From GCA-2683825 sp965662355 (GTDB taxonomy: Bacteria > Planctomycetota > UBA1135 > GCA-002686595), in NCBI GenBank assembly GCA_965662355.1, contig CBFIHP010000009.1, positions 62,001-126,000 on the forward strand: a DNA stretch of 64,000 bases, in the 5' to 3' direction. Made by a program: the position numbers and the translations under genes. Below the pieces are notes generated by a model. That model saw only the letters and a list, made by a program, of their open reading frames with translations, had not been told where the DNA came from and searched no databases. Positions 14,347 through 22,846 of this stretch are shown in pieces (position 1 is the first letter of the stretch; each line of letters begins with the position of its first letter).

Positions 14347-16443
14347 ATGGCGTTCGGCATGTCTCTGGACAAGGTTCGCAACATCGGCATCGTGGCCCAC
14401 ATCGATGCGGGCAAGACCACGGTCTCCGAGCGCATCCTCTTCTACTCGGGAGTAGAGCGGCGCATGGGAGAGGTTCACGAGGGCAGCGCCACGATGGACT
14501 GGATGGAGGAGGAGCGAAAGCGCGGCATCACCATCACGGCCGCAGCCACCGTCATCCCCTGGCGCGATCACAAGATCAACCTGATCGACACACCCGGCCA
14601 CGTCGATTTCACCGTCGAGGTCGAACGCTCGATGCGCGTGCTCGATGGTGCGGTCCTCGTCGTGAATGGCGTTGCCGGCGTCCAGGCCCAATCCGAGACC
14701 GTCTGGCGCCAGATGGCGCGCCACCGGGTGTGTTGCGTCAGCTTCGTCAACCAGCTCGATCGAGCGGGAGCCGACTACTTTCGATGCATCGCGGACATCA
14801 AGAAGAAGCTCTCGGTGCCTGCCGTTCCGATCCAGTATCCGATCGGTGAGAGGCGCGAGTTCCGCAGCGTGGTCGATCTTCTGAGCTCGAAGACCCTGGT
14901 GTTTTCCGAGCAGGGCCTCGGTCGCGACCCCGAGGAGCGGCCTGTCCCCGAGGAGGTCGCCGACGAGGTAGCGGTGCTGCGCTACGAGCTGGTCGAGGCG
15001 CTGGCCGAGGAGAACGAAGAGATCCTGGACGCGTTCCTCGAGGACGAGGAAATCCCCCTCGATGTGCTGAAGAAGGAACTGCGCCGCCGGACCCTGGCGG
15101 GGACTCTCGTCCCGGTGCTCGCAGGCTCGGCCCTGCGCAACGTGGGCGTGCAGCCCTTGCTCGAGGCGGTCATCGACTACCTGCCCTCACCGCTGGAAGC
15201 TCCGCCGATCCAGGGCTGCGATCCCAAGACCGGCGCTGAGCTGGAGCGCGCCCACGATCCCGAGGGACCGCTGTGTGCCCTGGCCTTCAAGCTAGCCGTC
15301 GACCCCAACGAGGACTTGCTCTTCGCACGTATCTACTCGGGCAAGCTGCGCCCCGGTATGAAGGTGTACAACCCACGCGTCGGACGGATGGAGCGGGTTT
15401 CGCGCGTTTTGCAGATGCACGCAGATACGAAGTACCCTCTAGAGGTGGCGGGGGCAGGCGAGATCGTCGCGCTCTCGGGATTCAAGCTGACGGCGACCGG
15501 CGACACCCTGTGCGATCGGGCCCATTCGATCGTGCTCGAACCCCTGGTCTTCCCCGAGCCCGTGATCACGCGCACGGTCGAGCCCGAATCCACCGCGGAT
15601 CGGGACAAGCTGCGAGCGGGGCTGGATCGGCTCGAACTCGAGGATCCGAGCTTCCGCGTGCGCGAGGACGAGGAAACCGGTCAGTGGTTGATCGAGGGGA
15701 TGGGGGAGTTGCACCTCGAGATCATCGAGCACCGTCTGGCCTCCGACTTCAAGCTCGAGGTGCGCGTCGGCGAGCCCCGGGTCGCCTACCGCGAAGCTGC
15801 GGTCTCCGCCGCGGCGGGGCAGGGGCGCGTCGATCGCGTGCTCGGGGGGACGAAAGTCTTCGGAAGTGTCGGCGTAGCCATCGCGCCACTGAACCCGATC
15901 GCGAGTGAGGTGGAGGTCGAGGACGCTCCCGCCAGCAGCCTCGAGTGGCACGCCGACTGCCAGGTGCCCGAGGCCTTCCGGGCGGCGGTCGAGGAGTCCC
16001 TACGCCTCGAGCTCCAGGTCGGCCCGCGCTTTGGCTTTCCCCTGACCGAGGTCCGGGTCACGCTCCAGGGCGGTGAGAGCCACCCCGACTCCGATGCCGA
16101 GGCGGGCTTCACCCAGGCCGCGTCTCTGGCCCTGCGGGCAGCCTTCGGAGCCGCCGAAATGGCCCTCCTGGAGCCCCTGATGGCTTTTTCCATCGAAGCA
16201 CCGGTCGAGTTCATGAGCGGCATCATCGGCGAGTTGAACGCCAAGAAAGCCGACATCCAGGAACTCGGAGCCGAGGGGGGCATGCGCAGCGTCGCCGGGC
16301 GCGTGCCGCTTTTCCAAATGTTCGGCTATGCCACGACCCTGCGCTCGCTCTCCCAGGGCCGGGCCAGCTTCTCCCTCGAGCCCGCGGGTTTCGCCCGCGT
16401 TCCCGAGGCCGAGCTCGTGGCCCGCGGGCTCGTGTGGAGCTGA
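14347..16443 (+). CDS. fusA: Elongation factor G
   Basis: 698 residues, normal EF-G length, with all five domains. G1 is AHIDAGKTT (18-25), G2 sits in RGITIT, and G3 is DTPGH (81-85). The G4 motif, which selects guanine, reads NQLD (135-138) instead of NKMD. Domain IV and V signatures are present (EFMSGIIGELNAKKADIQ). The protein translocates mRNA and tRNA after peptide transfer. It occupies the usual str-operon position after rpsG, with tuf absent on its 3' side. A second in-frame ATG at 14359 (MSLDKVRNIG) may be the true start, since no strong ribosome-binding site is seen. Confidence 0.93.
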   Translation: MAFGMSLDKVRNIGIVAHIDAGKTTVSERILFYSGVERRMGEVHEGSATMDWMEEERKRGITITAAATVIPWRDHKINLIDTPGHVDFTVEVERSMRVLDGAVLVVNGVAGVQAQSETVWRQMARHRVCCVSFVNQLDRAGADYFRCIADIKKKLSVPAVPIQYPIGERREFRSVVDLLSSKTLVFSEQGLGRDPEERPVPEEVADEVAVLRYELVEALAEENEEILDAFLEDEEIPLDVLKKELRRRTLAGTLVPVLAGSALRNVGVQPLLEAVIDYLPSPLEAPPIQGCDPKTGAELERAHDPEGPLCALAFKLAVDPNEDLLFARIYSGKLRPGMKVYNPRVGRMERVSRVLQMHADTKYPLEVAGAGEIVALSGFKLTATGDTLCDRAHSIVLEPLVFPEPVITRTVEPESTADRDKLRAGLDRLELEDPSFRVREDEETGQWLIEGMGELHLEIIEHRLASDFKLEVRVGEPRVAYREAAVSAAAGQGRVDRVLGGTKVFGSVGVAIAPLNPIASEVEVEDAPASSLEWHADCQVPEAFRAAVEESLRLELQVGPRFGFPLTEVRVTLQGGESHPDSDAEAGFTQAASLALRAAFGAAEMALLEPLMAFSIEAPVEFMSGIIGELNAKKADIQELGAEGGMRSVAGRVPLFQMFGYATTLRSLSQGRASFSLEPAGFARVPEAELVARGLVWS

Positions 16444-16733
16444 AGGCCCGCGGGGTCGCGTCCCGGGGTCCATCTCTGTGCTTCAGGGGGCCATTCTCGA
16501 AAGCTCGCAGGTTTCCCAAAAACCCCCTTGCATAAGATTGAAGAGATGAGACCTCCCTGCTACTGTCTCCGCCCCTTTCCGCCACCTGGAGGGGGAGGTC
16601 AAAGCGAACGAGCCGGTTCGCGCACTTTTTTGTGGCCCCAGCAGCCTGGACCAGCCCTCTGGAGAGCGTGTTTGCGGCCCGCTCGTGGCCGCCGCATGCC
16701 GTATCCGGCACATTCGAACGAATTAAAGAAGAC
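16444..16733 (+). other. fusA-rpsJ intergenic region
   Basis: 290 bp with no gene. A relatively A/T-rich patch at 16496-16560 stands out from its surroundings and holds a weak promoter candidate, TTGAAG (16538-16543), 17 bp, TACTGT (16561-16566). This would be a sensible place for an S10-operon promoter, but the match is poor and untested. Confidence 0.35.
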
Positions 16734-17039
16734 GTGAGCGACAAGATCCAAATCCGCATGGAGGCCTACGATCACGAGGCCCTCGACCAATCGGCCGTGG
16801 ACATCGTGGAAACGGCCAAGAGGACCGGGGCCCGCGTGGCTGGTCCGATCCCCCTGCCGACCCAGATCGAACGCTACACGGTTCTGCGCTCCCCGTTCAT
16901 CGACAAGAAGTCGCGTGAGCAGTTCGAAATCCGCACGCACAAGCGGCTGATCTTCATTTCCGAGCCCACCTCGCAAACGGTGGATGCTCTCAGCAGCCTG
17001 AACATGCCCGCCGGCGTAGATATCCGCATCAAGGCCTGA
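16734..17039 (+). CDS. rpsJ: 30S ribosomal protein S10 (NusE)
   Basis: 101 residues from a GTG start at 16734, chosen because it yields the canonical N-terminus (SDKIQIRMEAYDHEALDQS). AAAGAAG upstream serves as a ribosome-binding site. The signature VETAKRTGARVAGPIPLPT is intact. S10 belongs to the 30S head and, as NusE, binds NusB and NusG during antitermination. It heads the S10 gene cluster but is separated from rplC by an unusually long spacer. Confidence 0.97.
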   Translation: MSDKIQIRMEAYDHEALDQSAVDIVETAKRTGARVAGPIPLPTQIERYTVLRSPFIDKKSREQFEIRTHKRLIFISEPTSQTVDALSSLNMPAGVDIRIKA

Positions 17040-17312
17040 GCCTTTGAGCGCGGGCCCTTCCCTTGATCGGGGTGGGCGCGCGTGGGATGGACTCGCCCCG
17101 TTTCGACGGAGGGTCCCGCCAAGCGAGCCTGCAACCTGTCTCCATTATCACGGTCGAGTGTCTCCTCTAGCTCAAGCGGGGGAGGGGTTTGGCCACCTAA
17201 CAACAAGACGCGCTCACACACCGCGTGGCCCGGCGTCTTCGGCCCTGATCACCCTGATCAACGGCGCGAAGCGGGTCGAACCGGTCGGGCGATTTCCAGC
17301 CTTCAGGGACTC
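17040..17312 (+). other. Long rpsJ-rplC spacer with a G/C-rich hairpin
   Basis: 273 bp without a gene where most bacteria have a few dozen bases at most. Eight bases after the rpsJ stop is a compound stem (17048-17081: GCGC/GCGC, GCCC/GGGC, CCC/GGG). It has no T run. The rest shows no repeat or clear promoter. A leader for L4- or L3-type autogenous control, or an internal promoter, are possible explanations. Confidence 0.4.
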
Positions 17313-17972
17313 ATGACGCTGATCCTCGGACGCAAAGAGGGCATGACCCAGCTCTTTCGCGAAGACGGCACCCACGTGGGTGTGACCGTCGTCGCCGCCG
17401 GTCCGTGCACGGTCACCCAGGTGCGCACGCAAGAGACGGACGGCTACGATGCCGTTCAGCTCGGCTTCTTCGATGTGAAGGAAAAAGCCACGGCGAAGCC
17501 TCAGAGCGGGCACTTCAAGAAAGCCGGCACACAGCCCAAGCGCTGGCTGCGCGAGGAGCGGCTCGCCATGCCTGCCGAAGTTGTCGTCGGTGACCAGGTC
17601 ACCGTCGAGGTCTTCGAGCAAGGCCAGCTCGTCGACGTCATCGGACGGACGAAGGGCCGTGGCTTCGCTGGCACGATCAAGCGCCACGGATTCTCCCGCG
17701 GTCTCAAGACGCACGGCTGTATGAACTATCGCGCGCCCGGCTCGATCGGGGCTTCGGCCTATCCGGGGCGTGTTTTCAAGGGTAAGCGCATGGCAGGCCA
17801 CTTCGGCGACAAGCGCTCGACCACCAAGAACCTCGAGATCGTCCGCATCGACACCGATCGCAACCTGCTCTTCATCAAGGGTGCGGTTCCCGGCCCCCGG
17901 GGCGGGATGGTGCAGGTGCAGGTGGCGAAGACCGGTATCAGGACGCCCAAGGGCTCCAAGGGGGCCAAGTAG
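17313..17972 (+). CDS. rplC: 50S ribosomal protein L3
   Basis: 219 residues from ATG 17313, which gives the standard L3 N-terminus (TLILGRKEGMTQLF). The long central loop that reaches the peptidyl-transferase centre is present (HGFSRGLKTHG and YPGRVFKGKRMAGHFG). An upstream in-frame ATG (17082) would add 77 residues without family similarity and was rejected. rplD follows after 2 bp. Confidence 0.97.
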   Translation: MTLILGRKEGMTQLFREDGTHVGVTVVAAGPCTVTQVRTQETDGYDAVQLGFFDVKEKATAKPQSGHFKKAGTQPKRWLREERLAMPAEVVVGDQVTVEVFEQGQLVDVIGRTKGRGFAGTIKRHGFSRGLKTHGCMNYRAPGSIGASAYPGRVFKGKRMAGHFGDKRSTTKNLEIVRIDTDRNLLFIKGAVPGPRGGMVQVQVAKTGIRTPKGSKGAK

Positions 17973-17974
17973 CC

Positions 17975-18817
17975 ATGCAAGTGAAGAGCTACAACGCCGG
18001 CAGCATCGGCGAAGTCGAATTCGACGAAAAGCCCTTCCAGGACAAGAAGGGCACCGATCGCGTGCTCTATCGCACCCTGAAGGATGCGGTGGTCATGCAC
18101 CAGGCGAATCAGCGCCAGGGCAACGCCTCGACCAAGGGCCGCTCCAAGGTCCGCGGCACGAACGCCAAGCCGTATCGCCAGAAGCACACCGGACGGGCCC
18201 GTGCCGGTGACCGCAAGTCGCCCATCTGGCGCGGTGGCGGCGCGGTCTTCGGACCCCTTCCGCGCGACTTCTCCTACCACATGCCGAAGAAGGCCCGACG
18301 TGTTGCGACCCGTTCGGCGCTGTTCGGCAAGCTCAGGGACGGCGAGCTCATCGTCGCCGATCTCGGTGAGTTTTCCGTACCCTCGGCGAAGGCCGCGCGC
18401 AAGATTCTGGCCGACCTCGGCAAACCGCGTCGCGCCCTCATCGTGCTGGCTCAGCCGAACGAGAACGTGTGGAAGTCATTCCGCAACTTCCCCGGAGTCG
18501 AGGTCGCGACGGCGGTCGAGCTGTGCGCGTACGAGGTGGTGACCGGTGGCCTGATCGTCGCCGAAGCCGCGGCCATGGAAGAACTCTCCGCGCGCCTCGG
18601 TCACATCGCCAAGAGTGTTTCGGCGCCCCAGTCGGCTCCGCCCGCCGCTACCCCCGAGGCTACCCCCGAGGCTACCGAGGAAGAGTACCCCGTCTTCAAG
18701 GAGGAAGCCCCCAAGGCCGAAGCCGATCCCGAGTACCCCGTCTTCAACGAAGAGGGCGACGCCAAAGATCAGGCCCAAGAGGGTCAGGCTGAAGAAGAAA
18801 AGGACGGTGACGCGTGA
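17975..18817 (+). CDS. rplD: 50S ribosomal protein L4 with an acidic repeat tail
   Basis: 280 residues against about 205 for the family. Residues 1-~205 are ordinary L4, including the extended tunnel loop (KPYRQKHTGRARAGD, KSPIWRGGGAVFGP). The added ~70 residues are rich in Ala, Pro and Glu. They contain an ATPE repeat and two copies of EYPVFxEE spaced 16 residues apart. L4 shapes the nascent-chain tunnel and in E. coli also represses the S10 operon by attenuation. The tail should project from the solvent side. The stop overlaps the rplW GTG (GTGA). Confidence 0.96.
   Translation: MQVKSYNAGSIGEVEFDEKPFQDKKGTDRVLYRTLKDAVVMHQANQRQGNASTKGRSKVRGTNAKPYRQKHTGRARAGDRKSPIWRGGGAVFGPLPRDFSYHMPKKARRVATRSALFGKLRDGELIVADLGEFSVPSAKAARKILADLGKPRRALIVLAQPNENVWKSFRNFPGVEVATAVELCAYEVVTGGLIVAEAAAMEELSARLGHIAKSVSAPQSAPPAATPEATPEATEEEYPVFKEEAPKAEADPEYPVFNEEGDAKDQAQEGQAEEEKDGDA
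18683..18747 (+). repeat. Direct repeat encoding EYPVF in the rplD tail
   Basis: A 17-bp sequence at 18683-18699 recurs exactly at 18731-18747, 48 bp apart and in frame. It encodes EYPVF plus the following Lys or Asn. Just upstream, 12-bp units encode ATPE-ATPE-ATE. The repeats are confined to the tail. Confidence 0.85.
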
Positions 18818-19104
18818 GCACCCTCGAGCGCCACTACCAGGTCATTCAAAAGCCCATCGTCACCGAGAAGACCTCGGACGACATGGGAGGTCGCAATGCC
18901 TACACGTTTCGCGTTCCGCGCTCGGCCAACAAGGTCGAGATCCGGAGCGCCGTCGAGACGCTCTTCGACGTCAAGGTCAAGAGCGTCAACACGCTACACG
19001 TGAAGGCCAAATGGAAGATTCGCGGGCGCACCATCGGTCGCACCCAGGAGTGGAAGAAGGCCATGGTGACCTTGGCTCAAGGGAACACCATCGAGACCTT
19101 CTAG
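18814..19104 (+). CDS. rplW: 50S ribosomal protein L23
   Basis: 96 residues, GTG start overlapping the rplD stop by four bases, so translation is probably coupled. Family features are QVIQKPIVTEKTS near the N-terminus and a central loop. L23 lies at the tunnel exit and docks the signal recognition particle and trigger factor; the SRP RNA gene is also in this window (38764). Confidence 0.97.
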   Translation: MSTLERHYQVIQKPIVTEKTSDDMGGRNAYTFRVPRSANKVEIRSAVETLFDVKVKSVNTLHVKAKWKIRGRTIGRTQEWKKAMVTLAQGNTIETF

Positions 19105-19125
19105 AGGCCGAAGGGAAACGATTCA

Positions 19126-19959
19126 GTGGGTATCAAGACATACAAACCGACCTCTCCCGGGCGCCGCCACGGCAGCGTGCTCGACTTCTCCGAACTGACG
19201 GCGAAGAAGCCCGAGCGCTCGCTCCTGCGTCCGTTGAAGAAGACCGGCGGTCGTAACAACCGCGGTCGTATTACCTGTCGTCACCGCGGGGGTGGGCACA
19301 AGCGCCGCTACCGCCTCATTGACTTCAAGCGTGACAAGCAGAGCGTGCCCGGCAAGGTCAACTCGATCGAATACGATCCGAACCGCTCTGCCAACATCGC
19401 GCTGATCTTCTATGCCGATGGCGAGAAGCGCTACATTCTGGCGCCCCTCGGCCTCGAGGTCGGTCAAACGATTATCTCCGGCCAGGATGCCGATCCGCTC
19501 CCGGGCAACTCGATGCTGCTCGGCGAGATCCCGGTCGGTCTCATGGTCCACAACATCGAGCTTCAGCCGGGCCGTGGAGGTCAGCTCTGCCGCTCGGCCG
19601 GTTCCTACGCCCAGCTCCAGGCGCGTGAAGGCAAGCACGCCGTCATTTCGCTGCCCTCGGGCGAGTTGCGCCGGATTCACATCTCCTGCCGGGCCACGAT
19701 CGGACGCGTCGGAAACTCCGACCACCAGAACGTCAAGCTCGGCAAGGCCGGTCGCCGCCGCCACATGGGGCGACGCCCGAAGGTCCGCGGCACTGCGATG
19801 AACCCCGTCGACCACCCGCTCGGTGGAGGAGAGGGGCGCACCAAGGGAGGGCGCCACCCCTGTTCGCCGACGTCCGTCCTGGCCAAGGGCGGCCGCACGC
19901 GCAAGACCAACCACCCGACCGACAAGTTCATTCTGCGCCGCCGCAAGAAGAAGAAGTAG
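19126..19959 (+). CDS. rplB: 50S ribosomal protein L2
   Basis: 277 residues, GTG start. It carries the conserved peptidyl-transferase-centre block NPVDHPLGGGEGRTKGGR, with the histidine long implicated in activity, and the RNA-binding GRNNRGRITCRHRGGG segment. L2 is a primary 23S rRNA binder needed for subunit association. The C-terminus is a lysine run (RRRKKKK). Confidence 0.98.
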   Translation: MGIKTYKPTSPGRRHGSVLDFSELTAKKPERSLLRPLKKTGGRNNRGRITCRHRGGGHKRRYRLIDFKRDKQSVPGKVNSIEYDPNRSANIALIFYADGEKRYILAPLGLEVGQTIISGQDADPLPGNSMLLGEIPVGLMVHNIELQPGRGGQLCRSAGSYAQLQAREGKHAVISLPSGELRRIHISCRATIGRVGNSDHQNVKLGKAGRRRHMGRRPKVRGTAMNPVDHPLGGGEGRTKGGRHPCSPTSVLAKGGRTRKTNHPTDKFILRRRKKKK

Positions 19960-19984
19960 CCGCCGTGAATAAGGTAGATCTCTA

Positions 19985-20263
19985 ATGGGACGCAGTATCA
20001 AGAAGGGCCCCTACGTCGACGAGAAGCTGGCAAAGCGCGTCGAGGCAGGGCAAGGCAAAAGGGATCCGATCAAGACCTGGGCGCGTCGCTCGACGATTCC
20101 CCCGGACTTCATCGGGCGGGCCTTCGCGGTTCACAACGGACGCCAGCACGTCAAGGTCCTCATCACCGAGGACATGGTCGGTCACAAGCTCGGAGAGTTT
20201 GCGGTCACGCGCAACTTCCGCGGCCACACGAACAAGAAGGAAGGCAAGAAGCCCGGCAAGTAG
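19985..20263 (+). CDS. rpsS: 30S ribosomal protein S19
   Basis: 92 residues, normal size. Signature IKKGPYVDEKL at the N-terminus and GHKLGEFAVTRNFRGH near the C-terminus. S19 pairs with S13 in the 30S head close to the A-site tRNA. It lies 25 bp after rplB and 14 bp before rplV. Confidence 0.98.
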   Translation: MGRSIKKGPYVDEKLAKRVEAGQGKRDPIKTWARRSTIPPDFIGRAFAVHNGRQHVKVLITEDMVGHKLGEFAVTRNFRGHTNKKEGKKPGK

Positions 20264-20277
20264 GCCGGTAAGTCGTC

Positions 20278-20649
20278 ATGTCTACCTCAACCGAAATCAA
20301 GGAATACCGCGCGAAGCATCGTTTCGCTCGCCTGACCGCCCGCAAGGCGCGACTGGTGGCGGACTCGATCCGAGGCATGGATGTGAACCAGGCGATGGAG
20401 TCCCTGGAGTTCTCGCCGCGTCGTGCCGCTGCTTTCTACCTCAAGGTTCTCAAGTCTGCCGTGGCGAACGCCTCGCAGGACGAGAGCGTCAACGTCAACC
20501 GGCTCTATGTCTGCGACTCACGCGCCGACGATGGGCCGCTCCTCAACGGTCGTCTTCGATGGCGTCCAGGCCCCCAGGGCCGCGCAATGCCGTTCCGCAA
20601 GCGGATGAGCCACCTCACGATCACCCTCCGCGAGCGGACCGAGGCATAA
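20278..20649 (+). CDS. rplV: 50S ribosomal protein L22
   Basis: 123 residues. The N-terminal helices (KHRFARLTARKARLVADSIRG) and the long beta hairpin that lines the exit tunnel (GRAMPFRKRMSHLTI) are present. The hairpin tip is where macrolide-resistance mutations arise in other species; nothing abnormal is evident. Confidence 0.97.
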   Translation: MSTSTEIKEYRAKHRFARLTARKARLVADSIRGMDVNQAMESLEFSPRRAAAFYLKVLKSAVANASQDESVNVNRLYVCDSRADDGPLLNGRLRWRPGPQGRAMPFRKRMSHLTITLRERTEA

Positions 20650-20664
20650 GGAAACAGAAAACAA

Positions 20665-21402
20665 ATGGGTCAAAAGGTACACCCCTGTGGCTATCGCATC
20701 GCCGTCATCGAACCCTGGCGGTCGCGGTGGTATGCCAACAAGAAGAACTTCGGTCGTCTTCTGCTCGAGGATCACAAGATTCGCAAGCACATCTACCGCG
20801 AGTACAAGTCCGCCGGCGTGCCGCGGATCGAGATCGAGCGTACGGGTGAGGCGGTCAACATCATCGTTCACACCGCTCGTCCCGGCGTGCTCGTCGGTCG
20901 CAAGGGCGTGCGCGTCGACCAGTTGAAGAAGAACCTTCAAGAGATCACGGGCATGACCTGCCACCTGACGGTGCGTGAGATCAAGCGTCCGGAGCTCGAG
21001 TCGGCCCTCGTGGCGGAGGTCGTGGCCGAAGCGCTAGAAAAGCGCATGGCTTTCCGGCGGGCCATGAAGAAGGCGATCCAGACAACGGTTCAGGCTGGCG
21101 CCAAAGGAATCAAGGTCGAGATCAACGGCCGTCTCGGCGGCGCGGAGATGGCGCGTACCGCAAAAGAGCGCGAGGGGCGTGTCCCCCTGTCGACGCTGCG
21201 GGCCCACGTGGATTACGGCACGGCCGAAGCCCGCACGACCTACGGGATCATCGGTGTGAAGGTCTGGATCTACAAAGGCGACATCGAAGTCGGCAAGAAG
21301 ATCGACTGGCGTTTCAACCAAGGCATGGCGGAGCCCCTTCCGGCGCAAGGCGGCCGTCCGCGTCGCGGTGGTGGCAACCGCGGAGACCGGCGCAACGCCT
21401 AA
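20665..21402 (+). CDS. rpsC: 30S ribosomal protein S3
   Basis: 245 residues. The KH RNA-binding domain (PGVLVGRKGVRVDQLK) and the S3 C-terminal domain (GRLGGAEMARTAKEREGRVPLS is split across it) are clear. The last ~25 residues form an Arg/Gly-rich tail. S3 lies at the mRNA entry tunnel and has helicase activity. It precedes rplP, as usual. Confidence 0.97.
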   Translation: MGQKVHPCGYRIAVIEPWRSRWYANKKNFGRLLLEDHKIRKHIYREYKSAGVPRIEIERTGEAVNIIVHTARPGVLVGRKGVRVDQLKKNLQEITGMTCHLTVREIKRPELESALVAEVVAEALEKRMAFRRAMKKAIQTTVQAGAKGIKVEINGRLGGAEMARTAKEREGRVPLSTLRAHVDYGTAEARTTYGIIGVKVWIYKGDIEVGKKIDWRFNQGMAEPLPAQGGRPRRGGGNRGDRRNA

Positions 21403-21426
21403 AGAGCTAGCTAAGGAGACATACCT

Positions 21427-21846
21427 ATGGGGTTGATGCCCAAGAGAACCAAGTACCGGAAGCAACACCGCGGCAAGCTGAAAGGCTTCGCCACGCGTGG
21501 CAATCGGGTCTCTTTCGGTGATTATGGCCTCCAGGCGATGGACTGGGGTTGGATCACCGGCCGTCAGATCGAAGCCGGACGTATCGCCGCCAACCGTGCA
21601 ACGGGTGGCACCGCGAAGATCTGGATCCGCATCTTCCCTCACAAGCCCGTTTCATCCAAGCCGGCGGAAACGCGCATGGGTAAGGGCAAGGGCGATGTCG
21701 AATTCTGGGCAGCGGCCGTCAAGCCGGGCACCGTGCTCTTCGAGCTCGGTGGTGTCCCGGAGGAGAAGGCCAAGCTCGCCCTCAAGCGCGTGGCGCACAA
21801 GATGCCTATCAAAGTGAAGATGGTTCGCCGTCTCCCGACGACCTAG
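21427..21846 (+). CDS. rplP: 50S ribosomal protein L16
   Basis: 139 residues from ATG 21427, supported by AAGGAG eight bases upstream. The protein opens MGLMPKRTKYRKQHRG; the internal ATG at 21436 matches the usual L16 start but lacks that spacing. L16 organises the A-site region of the large subunit. RMGKGKGDVEFWAA is the conserved rRNA-contact loop. Confidence 0.97.
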   Translation: MGLMPKRTKYRKQHRGKLKGFATRGNRVSFGDYGLQAMDWGWITGRQIEAGRIAANRATGGTAKIWIRIFPHKPVSSKPAETRMGKGKGDVEFWAAAVKPGTVLFELGGVPEEKAKLALKRVAHKMPIKVKMVRRLPTT

Positions 21847-21870
21847 AGGGCGAACGCAACGGAACAAGCA

Positions 21871-22083
21871 ATGAAGATCGAAGAGGTAAGAAGCAAAACC
21901 GACAACGAGCTCGACTACGAGCTCGCGACGATGCGCAAGGAGATGTTCGATCTGCGCTTCCGCCAATCTGCGGAAACAGCCTCGAACACCAAGCGGATCC
22001 GGACCCTGCGTAGGGGGATCTCGCGCGTGACGACGGTGCTGCATGAGAGGACCAAGAACATTCGCGGACAGGAGCCGCGCTAG
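21871..22083 (+). CDS. rpmC: 50S ribosomal protein L29
   Basis: 70 residues forming a two-helix bundle (KTDNELDYELATMRKEMFDL, then the second helix with RIRTLRRGISRVTTVLHER). L29 sits beside L23 at the tunnel exit. It is 2 bp upstream of rpsQ. Confidence 0.96.
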   Translation: MKIEEVRSKTDNELDYELATMRKEMFDLRFRQSAETASNTKRIRTLRRGISRVTTVLHERTKNIRGQEPR

Positions 22084-22085
22084 CC

Positions 22086-22472
22086 ATGACCGCCACAAGA
22101 AACTCACGACGGACGCTGAATGGTTTCGTCGCCGCGAACAGCACGGCAAAGACGATCACGGTCATCGTCGAGCGGACCTACCGCCACGCGCGCTACGGCA
22201 AGTTCGTGCGCCGCAAGAAGAAGTACATGGTCCACGACGAGCAAGAGACCGCGCAGGTCGGCGATCTCGTCGAGATCATTGCCACCCGTCCGCTTTCGAA
22301 GCACAAGCGCTGGCGCCTCGGTACTGTCCTTTCCTCGAGCGCCTTTGGTGCCTCCAGCCCGGTCAGCGCCGAGCTCGCTGAAAAGACCGCTCTCGAGACG
22401 TTGGAGGTGACCGCCCCCAAGCCTGCCGCGCCCGAAGCAGATGATGCTCCCGCCGAAGGAGGCGACTCGTGA
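22086..22472 (+). CDS. rpsQ: 30S ribosomal protein S17 with a C-terminal extension
   Basis: 128 residues; the usual S17 has about 85. The OB-fold core occupies 1-~88 (KTITVIVERTYRHARYGKF, DLVEIIATRPLSKHKRW). The remaining ~40 residues are Ala/Glu/Pro-rich (for example PKPAAPEADDAPAEGGDS) and probably disordered. The stop overlaps the rplN GTG start (GTGA). The tail resembles those on L4 and L10 in composition. Confidence 0.95.
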   Translation: MTATRNSRRTLNGFVAANSTAKTITVIVERTYRHARYGKFVRRKKKYMVHDEQETAQVGDLVEIIATRPLSKHKRWRLGTVLSSSAFGASSPVSAELAEKTALETLEVTAPKPAAPEADDAPAEGGDS

Positions 22473-22837
22473 TCCAGATGCAAACGATGCTGGACGTCGC
22501 CGACAACACCGGCGCCAAACGCGCCCAGTGCATCAAGGTTCTCGGCGGAACCCACCGTCGCTATGCCGGTCTCGGAGATCTCGTCGTGGCTTCTGTCAAG
22601 AAGGCCATGCCCGGTTCCGACGTCAAGCCCGGCACGGTTGTCCGGGGCGTGATCGTCCGAACTTCGAAGAGCACTCGTCGCCAAGACGGCTCTTACGTGC
22701 GCTTCGACAAGAACGCCATGGTCATCGTGGATACCGATGGGAATCCCCGTGGCACCCGTATCTTTGGTGCGGTCGCGCGCGAGTTGCGCGAGTGCAGCTT
22801 CATGAAAATCATCTCCCTCGCCCAAGAGGTCGTGTAG
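22469..22837 (+). CDS. rplN: 50S ribosomal protein L14
   Basis: 122 residues, exactly the family length. GTG start overlapping the rpsQ stop. Signature QMQTMLDVADNTGAK at the N-terminus and GTRIFGAVARELRE near the end. L14 forms intersubunit bridges and is the docking site of the silencing factor RsfS. Confidence 0.98.
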   Translation: MIQMQTMLDVADNTGAKRAQCIKVLGGTHRRYAGLGDLVVASVKKAMPGSDVKPGTVVRGVIVRTSKSTRRQDGSYVRFDKNAMVIVDTDGNPRGTRIFGAVARELRECSFMKIISLAQEVV

Positions 22838-22846
22838 GAGCACGTC

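Noticed and set aside
17082..17312. 77-residue N-terminal extension of L3
   Set aside because: No L3 has such an extension; ATG 17313 gives the canonical N-terminus.
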